From Gammaproteobacteria bacterium (GTDB lineage: Bacteria > Pseudomonadota > Gammaproteobacteria > UBA6429 > Thiohalophilaceae), in the NCBI GenBank assembly GCA_024641475.1, contig JAHECZ010000002.1, positions 1-56,390 on the forward strand: a stretch of DNA of 56,390 bases. Reading direction: 5' to 3'. Position 1 is the stretch's first letter; every line of letters starts with the position of its first letter. The notes under the pieces were generated by a model. That model saw only the letters and a list, made by a program, of their open reading frames with translations, was not told where the DNA came from and ran no database searches. A program made the translations under genes and the position numbers. Below are positions 9,053 through 18,286 of this stretch, one piece after another.

Positions 9053-9817
9053 TTAAACCCCGGCGTTGCCGCGCCAGCGCTTGAAAAGCACCTTGTTATA
9101 TTTCACAAACACATGAAATCCCGATAATACCGCAACCACCAGGCCAGCATAACCATCCAGAAACCCTCGTTTAACGATATACAATTTCAGGAATGTCCAT
9201 ATCCCTCTCCCCCACGGACTGATGACTGTTACTGTCTTTCCACGTTTAATAAGCTCATTGGCGCCTATTTCTGTAAAACTATTTAGCGTGTTGATATGCT
9301 CGGCAATGCTGTCGAATGAATAGTGATAAATATCTCCCGACAATGTCAGGATATTTTTACCATCCACCTCAACCCTGTCATGCGGATTCACGCCGCCCCA
9401 TTTTGCCTTGTTACGATCAAACAGTCTGACCTTATGGTCCGGATACCAGCAATGATTCAGCCAACGATAGACGTAATATGTTTTCCTTGCCATGCGGTAG
9501 GCATCTGCGTTATGTAGGTTTTCCTTTACCGCAAGAATGGACTTGATTAATTCTGGCGATAGCCGTTCATCACAATCTAGTGACAATATCCAGTCAAATC
9601 CAGCCTTGCTCACTGCAAGATTTTTCTGCTCGATGTGACCCAGAAACGCCTGATCATAAATTTTATCGGTATATTTTGCAGCGATGTCTTTGGTTCTGTC
9701 CGTACTCAAAGAATCAACAATGATTATTTCATCCGCCACAAGCTGCAGGCTTTGCAGACAAGCTTCTACTTTATCTTCCTCATTAAAGGAAATGACACAT
9801 GCGCTAATCTTGGCCAT
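9053..9817 (-). CDS. GT2 glycosyltransferase, WaaE/KdtX-like
   Basis: A family 2 glycosyltransferase of 254 residues. The N-terminus is KISACVISFNEEDKVEACLQ, the nucleotide-binding segment is EIIIVDSLSTDRTKDIA, and the DxD-type motif sits in DWILSLDCDERLSPEL. These features match the WaaE/KdtX subgroup, which adds beta-1,4-glucose to core heptose I. ATG 9817 is favoured over an upstream ATG at 9838 because GGAAG stands 5 nt before it and the protein then begins with the conserved strand. It lies between waaF (50 bp upstream) and the O-antigen ligase gene on the same strand. Substrate assignment is by family and context. Confidence 0.8.
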   Translation of the reverse strand: MAKISACVISFNEEDKVEACLQSLQLVADEIIIVDSLSTDRTKDIAAKYTDKIYDQAFLGHIEQKNLAVSKAGFDWILSLDCDERLSPELIKSILAVKENLHNADAYRMARKTYYVYRWLNHCWYPDHKVRLFDRNKAKWGGVNPHDRVEVDGKNILTLSGDIYHYSFDSIAEHINTLNSFTEIGANELIKRGKTVTVISPWGRGIWTFLKLYIVKRGFLDGYAGLVVAVLSGFHVFVKYNKVLFKRWRGNAGV

Positions 9818-9867
9818 TAAAACTTCCATTGCAAACAATTATTGCGTAAGTGTGTGGCGGCATCAAT

Positions 9868-10884
9868 TTACCACATCTCATGAATCGCAGCCTCGACCTC
9901 ATCCACACCGATACCAGTTAGACATTGCGTGTGCCCAAAACGGCAGTTCCGTGCAAAACAGGGGCTGCATGCGAGGTGATGATAAATCACCTTGGCCTTA
10001 GGCGACAGCGGTGGCGTATAGGCGGGGGTAGAGGAACCATATAATGCAATGACGGGGACGGCCGTCGCCGCCGCAATATGCATCAGGCCCGAGTCATTGG
10101 TGACGGCGACTTTTGCCAAGGCCAGCAAATCCACCGCATCAATTAACGCCGTTTTACCACAGAGGTTCACAACATTCACCAGGCCCTGGGCAATCTCATC
10201 ACCCAGGGCATGTTCCCTGGACGATCCAAGAATCCATACCTGACGATTTTGTTCAACGCAGCGTCGTGCTAATTCACGAAAATCCGCTACTGGCCATTGC
10301 TTGGCCGGGCCATATTCCGCGCCGGGCATGAATGCAACAATCGGAGTATCCAGTGATAACTTCAGTGACGCCAAAACATGCTGTTGATTGGCCGAATCGA
10401 TAGTGAGCACTGGCATGGGGATGTCGGGTGGTTGAGTTACTGTCCTGTCGATTCCTAATGCGACAAACCGTTGTACCGTCTGGGACAATAATGATTTATC
10501 CAGCAGTCTGATGTCATTGATCACACCATAACGCATTTCACCACGATAACCGCGACGGCGCGGCACCCCGGCAAACCAGGGAACCAGTGCCGCTTTATAA
10601 GATCGCGGTAACACGATAGCCAGGTCATAAGGTTCATTGCGCAGACTTCTGCCCAATTTCCATCGTGCCGCCAGACCTAACTGTTTATGGCCTACCGGTA
10701 ATTCAATGCCACGACGCACCTGTGGCATGCGTGCCAGCAATGGCACCGACCAGGCTGGTGCGACCACATCGATCTGACAATCCGGATGATGCTGTTTCAG
10801 CGTGAGATACAAGCTCTGCGCCATGACCATGTCGCCCACCCAGGCGGGGCCGATGATCAGAATACGACTAGCGTTTATTGGCAT
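9868..10884 (-). CDS. waaF: ADP-heptose:LPS heptosyltransferase II
   Basis: WaaF adds the second L,D-heptose to the inner core. The 338-residue protein shows the WaaF-specific pattern: ILIIGPAWVGDMVMAQSL at the N-terminus, PRSYKAALVPWFAGVPRRRGYRGEMR in the acceptor half, and VTNDSGLMHIAAATAVPVIALYGSSTPAYTPPL at the donor site. It also has the cysteine-rich tail (CSPCFARNCRFGHTQCL) typical of this enzyme. It sits downstream of hldE and hldD, which make its substrate ADP-L-glycero-D-manno-heptose, separated from hldD by a 226-bp gap filled by a repeat. Start ATG 10884 places the conserved strand at residue 7. Confidence 0.92.
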   Translation of the reverse strand: MPINASRILIIGPAWVGDMVMAQSLYLTLKQHHPDCQIDVVAPAWSVPLLARMPQVRRGIELPVGHKQLGLAARWKLGRSLRNEPYDLAIVLPRSYKAALVPWFAGVPRRRGYRGEMRYGVINDIRLLDKSLLSQTVQRFVALGIDRTVTQPPDIPMPVLTIDSANQQHVLASLKLSLDTPIVAFMPGAEYGPAKQWPVADFRELARRCVEQNRQVWILGSSREHALGDEIAQGLVNVVNLCGKTALIDAVDLLALAKVAVTNDSGLMHIAAATAVPVIALYGSSTPAYTPPLSPKAKVIYHHLACSPCFARNCRFGHTQCLTGIGVDEVEAAIHEMW

Positions 10885-10937
10885 ATAAATTCAAATCAAA
10901 TCAACCAGTAAAATCACAAAACCTTACCTAACCATCG

Positions 10938-11058
10938 TGCGCGCGCACCAACCGGGATTCGGCAAGCGCAAGCGCGACAGGGATGTCGCGCGCGTATCGT
11001 CGAGACAGGAAGTCGAGTCGATACGAAGAGCGGGTGAATTCCAGTTGGTACGCGCGCG
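10938..11058. repeat. Composite inverted repeat (REP/MITE-like) between hldD and waaF
   Basis: The GC-rich spacer folds on itself at several levels. Outer arms at 10939-10960 and 11036-11057 match as inverted copies at 19 of 22 positions (core ACCAAC...ATTC against its complement). Inside is a perfect 8-bp hairpin, GCGCGACA (10972-10979), loop GGGA, TGTCGCGC (10984-10991). A further stem is made by CGTATCG...CGA around the loop GACAGGAAG. Repeated 'ACAGG(G)A(T/A)GT' loops with variable stems are typical of bacterial REP-type elements. Its composition differs from the flanking AT-rich genes. No open frame here looks real. Confidence 0.7.
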
Positions 11059-11110
11059 GGATTGCTAAAACCTGATAAGCAATCGATATTCCAATAACTA
11101 TTTAATGAAA

Positions 11111-12061
11111 TTAATCTGATTTCTTTGCCAACCACTGCATATACTCAGCGACACCCTGTTCCACCGTCTTGAATGGGGCAGCGTAACCGGCCTGACGTAA
11201 TGCACCGATATCAGCTTCGGTAAAACTTTGATAACGGCCTTTTAAGTGTTCAGGGAAGGTAATGTAATCAATTTGCCCACGGCCGTGAAATTTGATTACT
11301 GCATTGGCGACATCATTGAACGGCTGACTACGGCCTGTACCCAAATTGAAGATGCCGGATTTATTTGCATGTTCCATGAACCAGAGATTGACGTTGACAC
11401 AATCGCCAACGTAGACGAAATCGCGACTTTGCTCGCCGTTACCATAGCCGTCACAGCCTTCGAATAAACGTGCCTTACCTTCGGCCTTGATTTGATTATT
11501 CACATGAAATGCCACGCTGGCCATACTGCCTTTGTGTTGCTCGCGCGGGCCATAGACATTGAAATAACGGAAACCAACGATTTGACTTTGTGCGGTCGGC
11601 AACAAACGGCGCACATATTGATCAAACAAAAACTTTGAGTAGCCATACACATTCAGCGGTTCTTCATGTTCACGAATTTCCTTGAAGACGCTGCCCGCGC
11701 CGTACACGGATGCGGAAGAAGCATACAAATAGGCAATCTGATATTCCAGACAATAATGCAGCAAGGTCTTGGAATATTCGTAATTGTTCTGCATCATGTA
11801 ATGGCCATCCCACTCGGTAGTTGATGAGCAGGCCCCTTCATGAAATATTGCAGTCACTTTACCAAAGCGGTCGCCATTTTTTACCCGTTGCAAAAAATCT
11901 TCCTTATCGAGGAAATCGGCAATTTCGCAATCAGCAATGTTTTTGAATTTAACCCCATTCTTTAAATTATCCACGACGATAATATCGCGCTCGCCACGCT
12001 CATTCAGGGTTTTAACAATGTTGCTGCCGATAAAACCGGCGCCACCTGTGACAATAATCAT
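11111..12061 (-). CDS. hldD: ADP-L-glycero-D-manno-heptose 6-epimerase
   Basis: HldD converts ADP-D,D-heptose to ADP-L,D-heptose, the donor for WaaC/WaaF. The 316-residue protein is an extended short-chain dehydrogenase. It has the NADP-binding [15 protein letters not shown] at the N-terminus, DFLDKEDF, the [13 protein letters not shown] segment and the YxxxK catalytic pair in [30 protein letters not shown] is diagnostic for HldD. SD AGAGG lies 5 nt upstream of the ATG. It follows hldE by 18 nt on the same strand, so both late steps of heptose activation are co-expressed. Confidence 0.96.
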   Translation of the reverse strand: MIIVTGGAGFIGSNIVKTLNERGERDIIVVDNLKNGVKFKNIADCEIADFLDKEDFLQRVKNGDRFGKVTAIFHEGACSSTTEWDGHYMMQNNYEYSKTLLHYCLEYQIAYLYASSASVYGAGSVFKEIREHEEPLNVYGYSKFLFDQYVRRLLPTAQSQIVGFRYFNVYGPREQHKGSMASVAFHVNNQIKAEGKARLFEGCDGYGNGEQSRDFVYVGDCVNVNLWFMEHANKSGIFNLGTGRSQPFNDVANAVIKFHGRGQIDYITFPEHLKGRYQSFTEADIGALRQAGYAAPFKTVEQGVAEYMQWLAKKSD

Positions 12062-12079
12062 TGTGCCTCTGTAAATTAA

Positions 12080-13507
12080 TTAAACACGCTGCAAAATATT
12101 CTTGATGATGTCCGATGTGGAATGGCCTTCCACAAAATTCAAAATCTTTACTTGCCCACCTTTTTCAATCACGCACTTACCACCCGCAACCTGTTCAGGT
12201 TTATAGTCGCCACCTTTCACCAGGATCTTCGGCAACACCTTGCAGATCAGCCGTTCTGGCGTGTCCTCACCAAATGGGACAACCCAGTCAACGCACTCCA
12301 GTGCGGCAAGCACCGCCATGCGATGTGCCAGCGTATTAATGGGACGATCTTTACCCTTGAGTCGCTGCACTGAAGCATCATCATTAACCGCCACGATTAA
12401 GCGATCGCCGAGTTTACGCGCCTGTTGCAGATAGGTGACATGGCCGGGATGTAAAATATCGAAACAGCCATTGGTCATAACCACCGTCTGGCCTTGCAAT
12501 TTGGCCTGCTCCGCCAATTTTACTAACAACTCCTCAGCGATAACACCACGCTGTAATGGCGTTTCCTCGCGCATGGCGTAATGCAGCTCTTCTGGAGATA
12601 CCGTGGCTGTACCGAGTTTGCCCACCACCACCCCAGCGGCAAAGTTGGCCAGTGTCGTCGCTTCATCCAGTGGTACGCCAGCAGCCAGTGCGGCGGCTAA
12701 GGTCGCAATCACCGTATCACCGGCACCGGTGACATCAAACACTTCACGGGCATGCGTCGGCAAATGCAACGGTGCCGCACCCCGTCGCAACAGCGTCATG
12801 CCTTTTTCACTACGCGTCACCAACAGTGCTTCGAGATTAATTTTCTCAATTAACGCCATGCCTTTTTCAACAATCTGTGCATCGTTACTGCACCGACCGA
12901 CCACGGCCTCGAATTCATGCATATTGGGGGTAATCAAGGTGGCATTACGGTACGGCTCAAAATCCGTGCCTTTGGGATCAACCAACACCGGCAGTTTCTG
13001 CATGCGTGCGGCGGCAATTAATTGTGGTACCTGGCGCAAGGTGCCTTTACCGTAATCGGATAGCACCACGGCACGGGCCCCGGCCATCGCCTTACTCGCA
13101 CGTGCCAGCAACTTGTCGTGCGCCGCGTCGTAAAAACCATCTTCAAAATCCAGGCGGATCAGTTGCTGGTGTCGACTCAGTACACGTAACTTGGTGATTG
13201 TCTTGCCGGCATCAAGTTGTTCAAACAGACATTCAATGCCGGCGCTTTGCAAGATCGCCTGTAATGATTGGGCGGCATCATCTGCACCGGTGTATCCCAA
13301 TACCTGGGTTGCCGCACCCAGCGCGGCAATGTTCAGTGCAACGTTACCGGCACCGCCAGCGCGTTCTTCCGCACCGTTCACCAATACCACCGGCACCGGT
13401 GCCTCCGGTGAGATGCGTGAGGTATCACCATGCCAGTAGCGATCCAGCATCAAGTCGCCGATCACCAATACATTGGCCTTGGTAAAATCCGGAATGTCGC
13501 GGTGCAA
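12080..13507 (-). CDS. hldE: Bifunctional heptose 7-phosphate kinase / heptose 1-phosphate adenylyltransferase
   Basis: HldE catalyses two cytoplasmic steps of ADP-heptose synthesis. Residues 1-320 form a ribokinase-like (PfkB) domain with [25 protein letters not shown] and the catalytic [18 protein letters not shown]. Residues about 340-475 form a cytidylyltransferase-like domain with [20 protein letters not shown]. The total of 475 residues matches full-length HldE. The start is TTG at 13507, preceded by GGGAA at 7 nt; it aligns the N-terminus with the known family (length to GDxMLDRYW), and no later ATG would preserve the domain. The TTG start may keep expression low relative to neighbours. 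Confidence 0.96.
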   Translation of the reverse strand: MHRDIPDFTKANVLVIGDLMLDRYWHGDTSRISPEAPVPVVLVNGAEERAGGAGNVALNIAALGAATQVLGYTGADDAAQSLQAILQSAGIECLFEQLDAGKTITKLRVLSRHQQLIRLDFEDGFYDAAHDKLLARASKAMAGARAVVLSDYGKGTLRQVPQLIAAARMQKLPVLVDPKGTDFEPYRNATLITPNMHEFEAVVGRCSNDAQIVEKGMALIEKINLEALLVTRSEKGMTLLRRGAAPLHLPTHAREVFDVTGAGDTVIATLAAALAAGVPLDEATTLANFAAGVVVGKLGTATVSPEELHYAMREETPLQRGVIAEELLVKLAEQAKLQGQTVVMTNGCFDILHPGHVTYLQQARKLGDRLIVAVNDDASVQRLKGKDRPINTLAHRMAVLAALECVDWVVPFGEDTPERLICKVLPKILVKGGDYKPEQVAGGKCVIEKGGQVKILNFVEGHSTSDIIKNILQRV

Positions 13508-13509
13508 GT

Positions 13510-13719
13510 TTATTTCCCGTGTTGTGAATTAAAACCCTGCAACTCGTACACCGCGCCACAATAAGGACAACGCGCCACGCCTTTGTCTTCGATCGGCAAA
13601 TAAACGCGCGGATGCGAATTCCACAATGCCATGTCGTCCATTGGACAGTGTAACGGTAAATCCTTGCGCGTCACTTGATAGCGTTTTTGTGTGTTTGCAG
13701 GTAATGGTTGCTTTTCCAT
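13510..13719 (-). CDS. Small zinc-finger protein (zf-CHCC type)
   Basis: A 69-residue protein with histidine/cysteine zinc ligands: LHCPMDD near the middle and [12 protein letters not shown] near the C-terminus, plus the conserved HPRVYLPI. This is the zf-CHCC family, a short domain related to the mitochondrial complex I subunit NDUFS6; its bacterial role is not established. The start at 13719 begins 2 nt after the ilvE stop and has GGTGA 7-8 nt upstream, so an in-frame start at 13743 is not needed. The next gene (hldE) starts 2 nt after its stop, so it is embedded in the ilvE-hldE transcript. Confidence 0.85.
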   Translation of the reverse strand: MEKQPLPANTQKRYQVTRKDLPLHCPMDDMALWNSHPRVYLPIEDKGVARCPYCGAVYELQGFNSQHGK

Positions 13720-13721
13720 AA

Positions 13722-14645
13722 TTATTTCACCAGGGTGAGCCAATCGGTATGTTTAGCGCTGCGGCCATACACCACATCGAAATATTGCGCTTGCAGTTTT
13801 TCGGTAATCGGTCCGCGTGATCCACTGCCGATACTGCGCCCATCCAGTTCGCGGATCGGGGTCACTTCGGCGGCGGTACCCGTAAAGAACGCTTCATCGG
13901 CGATATACACTTCGTCACGGGTGATGCGTTTCTCTATGACCTTGATACCATTCTCGTTAGCCAGTTGCATCACCGTCGCACGGGTAATGCCATCAAGTGC
14001 GGAAGTCACATCCGGCGTGTAGATCACGCCATCGCGAATAATAAAAATATTCTCACCGGAACCTTCGGCGACATAACCTTCGGTATCGAGCAACAGGGCT
14101 TCATCACAACCGCAATTCAATGCTTCACGCAATGCCAGCATTGAATTCATATACTGGCCATTCGCCTTGGCACGGCACATGGTGACATTGACATGATGGC
14201 GATTGAAACTGGAAGTACGTACACGTATACCGCGTTTCTGACCGTCTTCACCCAGATAGGCACCCCATTGCCAGGCAGCAACGATCACATGTACCTTGAG
14301 ATTGTCGGCGCGCAAACCCATGCCTTCGCTGCCATAAAAACACATCGGGCGGATATAGGCCGAGTCGAGTTTGTTTTCGCGCACGGCAGCACGCGTTGCC
14401 TCATTGATGGTGGTTTTGTCATAGGGAATATCCATGCCCAGGATATGCGCCGAGCGGAATAACCGATCGGTATGCGCTTGTAAGCGATAGATCGCGGTGC
14501 CGCGATCGGTTTTATAGGCACGCACGCCTTCGAACACGCCCATCCCGTAATGCAGGGTGTGGGTCAACACATGGGTTTGGGCATCACGCCACGGCACCAG
14601 CTTACCGTCATACCAGATAACTCCATCACGATCCGACATCGACAT
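13722..14645 (-). CDS. ilvE: Branched-chain amino acid aminotransferase
   Basis: IlvE performs the last, PLP-dependent transamination in leucine, isoleucine and valine synthesis. The 307-residue fold-type IV enzyme shows the N-terminal LHYGMGVFEGVRAY, the Schiff-base lysine in RAKANGQYMNSML (Lys160) and the cofactor phosphate-binding DEALLLDTEGYVAEGSGENIF. Its length is typical. SD GAGG is 9 nt before the ATG. It lies 38 nt after glnE on the same strand and directly before the zinc-finger gene, an order also known from pseudomonads. Confidence 0.95.
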   Translation of the reverse strand: MSMSDRDGVIWYDGKLVPWRDAQTHVLTHTLHYGMGVFEGVRAYKTDRGTAIYRLQAHTDRLFRSAHILGMDIPYDKTTINEATRAAVRENKLDSAYIRPMCFYGSEGMGLRADNLKVHVIVAAWQWGAYLGEDGQKRGIRVRTSSFNRHHVNVTMCRAKANGQYMNSMLALREALNCGCDEALLLDTEGYVAEGSGENIFIIRDGVIYTPDVTSALDGITRATVMQLANENGIKVIEKRITRDEVYIADEAFFTGTAAEVTPIRELDGRSIGSGSRGPITEKLQAQYFDVVYGRSAKHTDWLTLVK

Positions 14646-14683
14646 ACAACATTTACCTCATCATTACTTGTGCATGAGAACCT

Positions 14684-17563
14684 TCAGGCCCCCGTCATTA
14701 ATTCATTCCAACGCTGGATAACACTGTCACTCCAGCCAGCCACCTCGTCCGGCGTGACCATCGCTGGCAACTCCTGCAGCTTGAGCCGATGCTGCCGGGT
14801 CCGATAGGCACGATAGGCCTCACTCAGAAAATCGGCAGCGGCCTGAGTCATCACGCCACAGGCAGCCAAGCCCTCCAGCTGCCGTATATTATCAGTAAAT
14901 CGCACTAATTCCGGGTACTGATGGGCCCAGGCCAGAATCGCGTATTGCACCATAAATTCAATATCGACGATACCACCAGGGGATTGTTTCAGATCAAACT
15001 CGCCAGGCTGGGTCTTATCAAGATTTTCGCGCATCTTTTGCCGCATCTCACGCACCTCTTGCAGCAGTACGGCACGATCTCGCTCCCGTGTCAGCACTTG
15101 CGTACGAATACGGCTAAATTCCTCGGCTAATAACCCATCTCCAGCAACGACCCTGGTTCGTACCAATGCCTGATGCTCCCAGGTCCAGGCCTTATTGGTC
15201 TGGTACTCGGCAAAAGCCTCGATAGTCGTCACCAATAAGCCACTGGCACCATCAGGACGCAACCGTACGTCGACGTCATACAACACGCCTGCTGGCGTCA
15301 GTGTCGTCAGAATATGCAGTAATCGCTGCGTCAGGCGGGCATAAAAAACGGGAATCGCCAGTGGTTTCTCCCCGTTGGTATACACATCCGCCGCCGCTGC
15401 CCTATATATAAAGACTAAATCCAAATCAGAGCCATAACCCAACTCCAGGCCAGCCAGTTTGCCATAGCCGACGATGGCAAATCCCATGCTTGCCCCGTCC
15501 AGTTGGGTAGCCGGCGGGCAGCCATGCTTTGCCACCATATGTTCCCATGCCAATCGCAAGACCTGCACCAGGACTACTTCAGCTATCCAGGTTAAGTGAT
15601 CACTGACTTTCATCACGGGCAAGGCATCGCCGATATCCGCTGCTGCGACGCGCAGCACCTGGGCATGCTTGAAATGGCGCAAGGAATCCAGAATACGTTC
15701 TTCATCTGCCGGATCCACATCGGCCAGCCGCTGCTCAAGTTGGCTTGCCAGCGATTCACGCAGTGCGGGCGTATACAGATTGCGCGGATCCAGCAGCTCA
15801 TCCAACAGGATCGGGTGAGTCGCGAGATAATTTGTTATCCAGGGACTGGCAGCACACAGTTTCACCAACTGTGACAGTGCCATGGGATGCTCTTCCAGCA
15901 AAGCCAGATAAGCTGTGCGGCGCAGAATCGCTTCAATCACTTCCAGACTGCGGGCCAACGCCACATCAGGGGTATCTTGTTGTAACGTGGCGCCGATCAA
16001 TAACGGCAGGATGCGATCGAGACGACTTTGCCCGCGTGCGGAGGCGGTCAAATAGGCACGACCTGAACGCATACTTTGTAACCGCTGCAAGACTGCGGCG
16101 CTGTCGGCAAAACCAAGTTTTTGCACGAGTGTCAGCGCCGTATCGCGATCCTCCAGCGTTGCGGTTGACCATAACAAGGTAACTTGTTCATCCACTGCGG
16201 TATTCGTAACTGCGGACTGCGGCGCGGCAAATACCTGCTCGAAGTGTTCATGCACCTGGGTTCGATACTGTGTCAGAACATGACTGAAGCTCGGCCAATC
16301 GTCGAATCCCATGGCAAACGCTAAACGTAGTTGGCCAAGATCATCCTGTGGCAGATTATGCGTTTGCTGATCAGCATAGCCTTGAATACGATGTTCCGTA
16401 TTGCGTAAAAAAATATAGGCTGCTTTTAATTGACCAACAACAAACTCCGGCAATAGATCACTGGCTTGCAAATAATCCAAAACCGGAAATAATTGTCGTT
16501 GTTGCAGACGACGATCCTGGCCACCACGAATTAATTGAAATACCTGTCCGATAAATTCAATTTCACGAATCCCGCCGGCACCCAGTTTGACGTTATGCTC
16601 CATACCTTTGCGACTGACTTCTTTTGCAATCATGATTTTGAGTTCACGCAGGGATTCATAGGAACCAAAATCCAGATAACGGCGATAAACAAACGGCCGC
16701 AGACGCTGCAGCAATTCTGCACCGGCAGCATAATCGCCGCCAACAACGCGCGCCTTGATTAGCGCATAGCGTTCCCATTCACGACCGTGGATCTGGTAAT
16801 AATTTTCCATGCCGTCAAAACTCAGCGCCAATGGACCGCTATCGCCAAATGGCCGCAGTCGCGTATCAACCCGAAACACAAAACCATCCTCGGTAGTTTG
16901 ATTTAATACCTGAATGAGACGTTGCCCCAGGCGCAGAAAGAATTCGAAATTATCCTGCGCACGTGTACCACCCTGAGTTTGTCCTTCTTCGGAATACGCA
17001 AAGATCAAATCCACATCGGAGGAGACATTAAGTTCGCCACCGCCGAGTTTGCCCATGCCCAATACTACAAGCTGCTGAGGTTCCTGTTTATTATTCATAG
17101 GTATACCCAGACTCTGGCATTGCCAGCGATAGAGTATTTGTAAGGATTGATCGATACAGGCCTCAGCCAAACCTGACAGATCGCGCAAGGTCTCGGCTAA
17201 CTCCGCCTGGTTAGAAAAATCGCGCCAAAGGATACGTACCATTTCGCGCCGTCGGAATTGGCGCAGCGCCTTCTTCAACCCGGGCTCATCAGTAATTGAA
17301 TGAAGAGATTGCGTCAGTTGTTGCGCGTATTCCTGTGAATCCCTGACACGATGCAGATCACCACTGTCCTGCAACTCCTGCAATAAAGCGGGGTAGCGCA
17401 GGCAGGCCTGCAAGACGAAATCGCTGCAGGCCCATACGCGTGGCAACTGAGCTAATGTTTGTGCCTGAAGGTTGATATCCGCTGATTGATCATTCCATTG
17501 CTGCCATGCGTTTAGAAAATTCTCACGCAGCTGTGGGGGCAGGAAATCAGAATTAATAGCCAT
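14684..17563 (-). CDS. glnE: Bifunctional glutamine synthetase adenylyltransferase/deadenylylase
   Basis: GlnE attaches and removes AMP on glutamine synthetase in response to PII proteins, tuning nitrogen assimilation. At 959 residues from ATG 17563 it matches the family (about 950). Two nucleotidyltransferase domains are visible: an N-terminal one with LGMGKLGGGELNVSSDVDLIF and a C-terminal one with VGYGKLAGLELGYGSDLDLVF. Each has the paired aspartates, separated by a helical linker and closed by helical regulatory domains. The reading frame stays open 20 codons further upstream, but those residues are not conserved-looking. AGGA precedes the chosen ATG. It heads the gene string running to waaF. 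Confidence 0.96.
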   Translation of the reverse strand: MAINSDFLPPQLRENFLNAWQQWNDQSADINLQAQTLAQLPRVWACSDFVLQACLRYPALLQELQDSGDLHRVRDSQEYAQQLTQSLHSITDEPGLKKALRQFRRREMVRILWRDFSNQAELAETLRDLSGLAEACIDQSLQILYRWQCQSLGIPMNNKQEPQQLVVLGMGKLGGGELNVSSDVDLIFAYSEEGQTQGGTRAQDNFEFFLRLGQRLIQVLNQTTEDGFVFRVDTRLRPFGDSGPLALSFDGMENYYQIHGREWERYALIKARVVGGDYAAGAELLQRLRPFVYRRYLDFGSYESLRELKIMIAKEVSRKGMEHNVKLGAGGIREIEFIGQVFQLIRGGQDRRLQQRQLFPVLDYLQASDLLPEFVVGQLKAAYIFLRNTEHRIQGYADQQTHNLPQDDLGQLRLAFAMGFDDWPSFSHVLTQYRTQVHEHFEQVFAAPQSAVTNTAVDEQVTLLWSTATLEDRDTALTLVQKLGFADSAAVLQRLQSMRSGRAYLTASARGQSRLDRILPLLIGATLQQDTPDVALARSLEVIEAILRRTAYLALLEEHPMALSQLVKLCAASPWITNYLATHPILLDELLDPRNLYTPALRESLASQLEQRLADVDPADEERILDSLRHFKHAQVLRVAAADIGDALPVMKVSDHLTWIAEVVLVQVLRLAWEHMVAKHGCPPATQLDGASMGFAIVGYGKLAGLELGYGSDLDLVFIYRAAAADVYTNGEKPLAIPVFYARLTQRLLHILTTLTPAGVLYDVDVRLRPDGASGLLVTTIEAFAEYQTNKAWTWEHQALVRTRVVAGDGLLAEEFSRIRTQVLTRERDRAVLLQEVREMRQKMRENLDKTQPGEFDLKQSPGGIVDIEFMVQYAILAWAHQYPELVRFTDNIRQLEGLAACGVMTQAAADFLSEAYRAYRTRQHRLKLQELPAMVTPDEVAGWSDSVIQRWNELMTGA

Positions 17564-17613
17564 ACAAAATCGGGTCCTGGACGATGAAACCCGATGATAG
17601 GCAATATTAAAGA

Positions 17614-17635
17614 ACGCCGCCATGAATGGCGGCGT
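17614..17635 (-). terminator. Rho-independent terminator behind the first universal stress protein gene
   Basis: A perfect 8-bp stem, ACGCCGCC and GGCGGCGT, encloses the 6-nt loop. On the minus strand it is followed by TTCTTTAAT. It stands between the stress-protein stop (17656) and glnE (17563), so it would end the transporter/stress-protein transcript. Confidence 0.7.
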
Positions 17636-17655
17636 AAAAGTAGCCTGTGGTGTAA

Positions 17656-18105
17656 TTATGGTGTGAAGAGTACCGGTTGTGTCGCACGTTTGACCAGGGT
17701 CTTGGCTAGCCCCTTGAGACTGGGCCGGCCACTCACCTGGAACACCCGTTTGCTGGTGACCAACAGTTCTGTTTCCGGTTCTGAGGCAAGCTTGCTCAAG
17801 ATATCTGTCGGATCGCCCGCCAGCACCGTGAACTGCGATTGCGGCACCGATTGACCTACCGCTTCTTCAAACTGCGTTTGAGCGGCTTGTGCCTGTGCTT
17901 CCTGTTCTGCCCGCATGTAGTCCAGAAAGCCCTGCCGCGCACCTTTGGATGATTGCCAGTCATTACCAATGTAATCCGGCCAGTTGCCGTCGATAACAAA
18001 AACGCCCGCCAGCGTCATGTGACGCTGACGGGCGACCGTTACAGCCTGCTCAATCGCCGCAGCAGAAACCTCTGAACCATCTACTGCTACAACGATATGC
18101 TTCAT
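17656..18105 (-). CDS. Universal stress protein (UspA superfamily), module 1
   Basis: A 149-residue single-domain Usp fold. The first strand is HIVVAVDGSEVSAAAIEQA, a central 'DPTDILSKLA' follows, and the C-terminal region ends in the strand TQPVLFTP. The ATP-binding Gly-rich loop (G-2x-G-9x-G-S/T) is not obvious: the equivalent segment reads LLVTSKRVFQVSGRPSLKGLAKTL, so nucleotide binding is uncertain. The ATG at 18105 is preferred since AGGTGA sits 5 nt upstream and overlaps the stop of the microprotein gene. It is the third gene of the YeiH-microprotein-Usp unit. Usp proteins next to transporters often act as regulatory subunits; that role is an inference here. Confidence 0.85.
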   Translation of the reverse strand: MKHIVVAVDGSEVSAAAIEQAVTVARQRHMTLAGVFVIDGNWPDYIGNDWQSSKGARQGFLDYMRAEQEAQAQAAQTQFEEAVGQSVPQSQFTVLAGDPTDILSKLASEPETELLVTSKRVFQVSGRPSLKGLAKTLVKRATQPVLFTP

Positions 18106-18114
18106 CATGATCAC

Positions 18115-18270
18115 CTATTTCATGTTTATGACGACAATGACTGCCACAATGAGAATGGAAACGATAATTGCGCCCCAATCTTCACTACGATCATCCTTGA
18201 ACAGTGTCATTTTGCTTTTTGCATCAGCACTGCCCATGGTTTCACTACCCACTTTTTCGTTTGTTGCCAT
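18115..18270 (-). CDS. 51-residue single-pass membrane microprotein, module 1
   Basis: A short gene with a strong Shine-Dalgarno (GAGGAG, 7 nt before ATG 18270) lies 16 nt after the transporter stop, ending at TAG 18115-18117. The product has a polar N-terminal half (starting MATNEKVGSETMG), a charged motif TLFKDDRSEDWGA at residues 22-34 and one hydrophobic helix (IIVSILIVAVIVVI, 35-48) ending in NMK. The same motif occurs in the 39-residue protein encoded at 20910-21029, also right after a YeiH-type transporter, which argues strongly that both are real. I do not recognise a described family; an accessory subunit of the transporter is the natural inference. Confidence 0.8.
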   Translation of the reverse strand: MATNEKVGSETMGSADAKSKMTLFKDDRSEDWGAIIVSILIVAVIVVINMK

Positions 18271-18286
18271 GTTCGTTCTCCTCAAA

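Noticed and set aside
10914-11135. 73-codon open frame on the minus strand between hldD and waaF
   Set aside because: It runs through the nested inverted repeat; its residues mirror the repeat and overlap the 3' end of hldD. No Shine-Dalgarno.
12603-13055. 150-codon plus-strand frame inside hldE
   Set aside because: Antisense shadow with Ala/Ser/Thr-rich composition; no ribosome site.
17564-17623. 20-codon extension of glnE
   Set aside because: It runs into the terminator hairpin at 17614-17635, and the residues look non-conserved.
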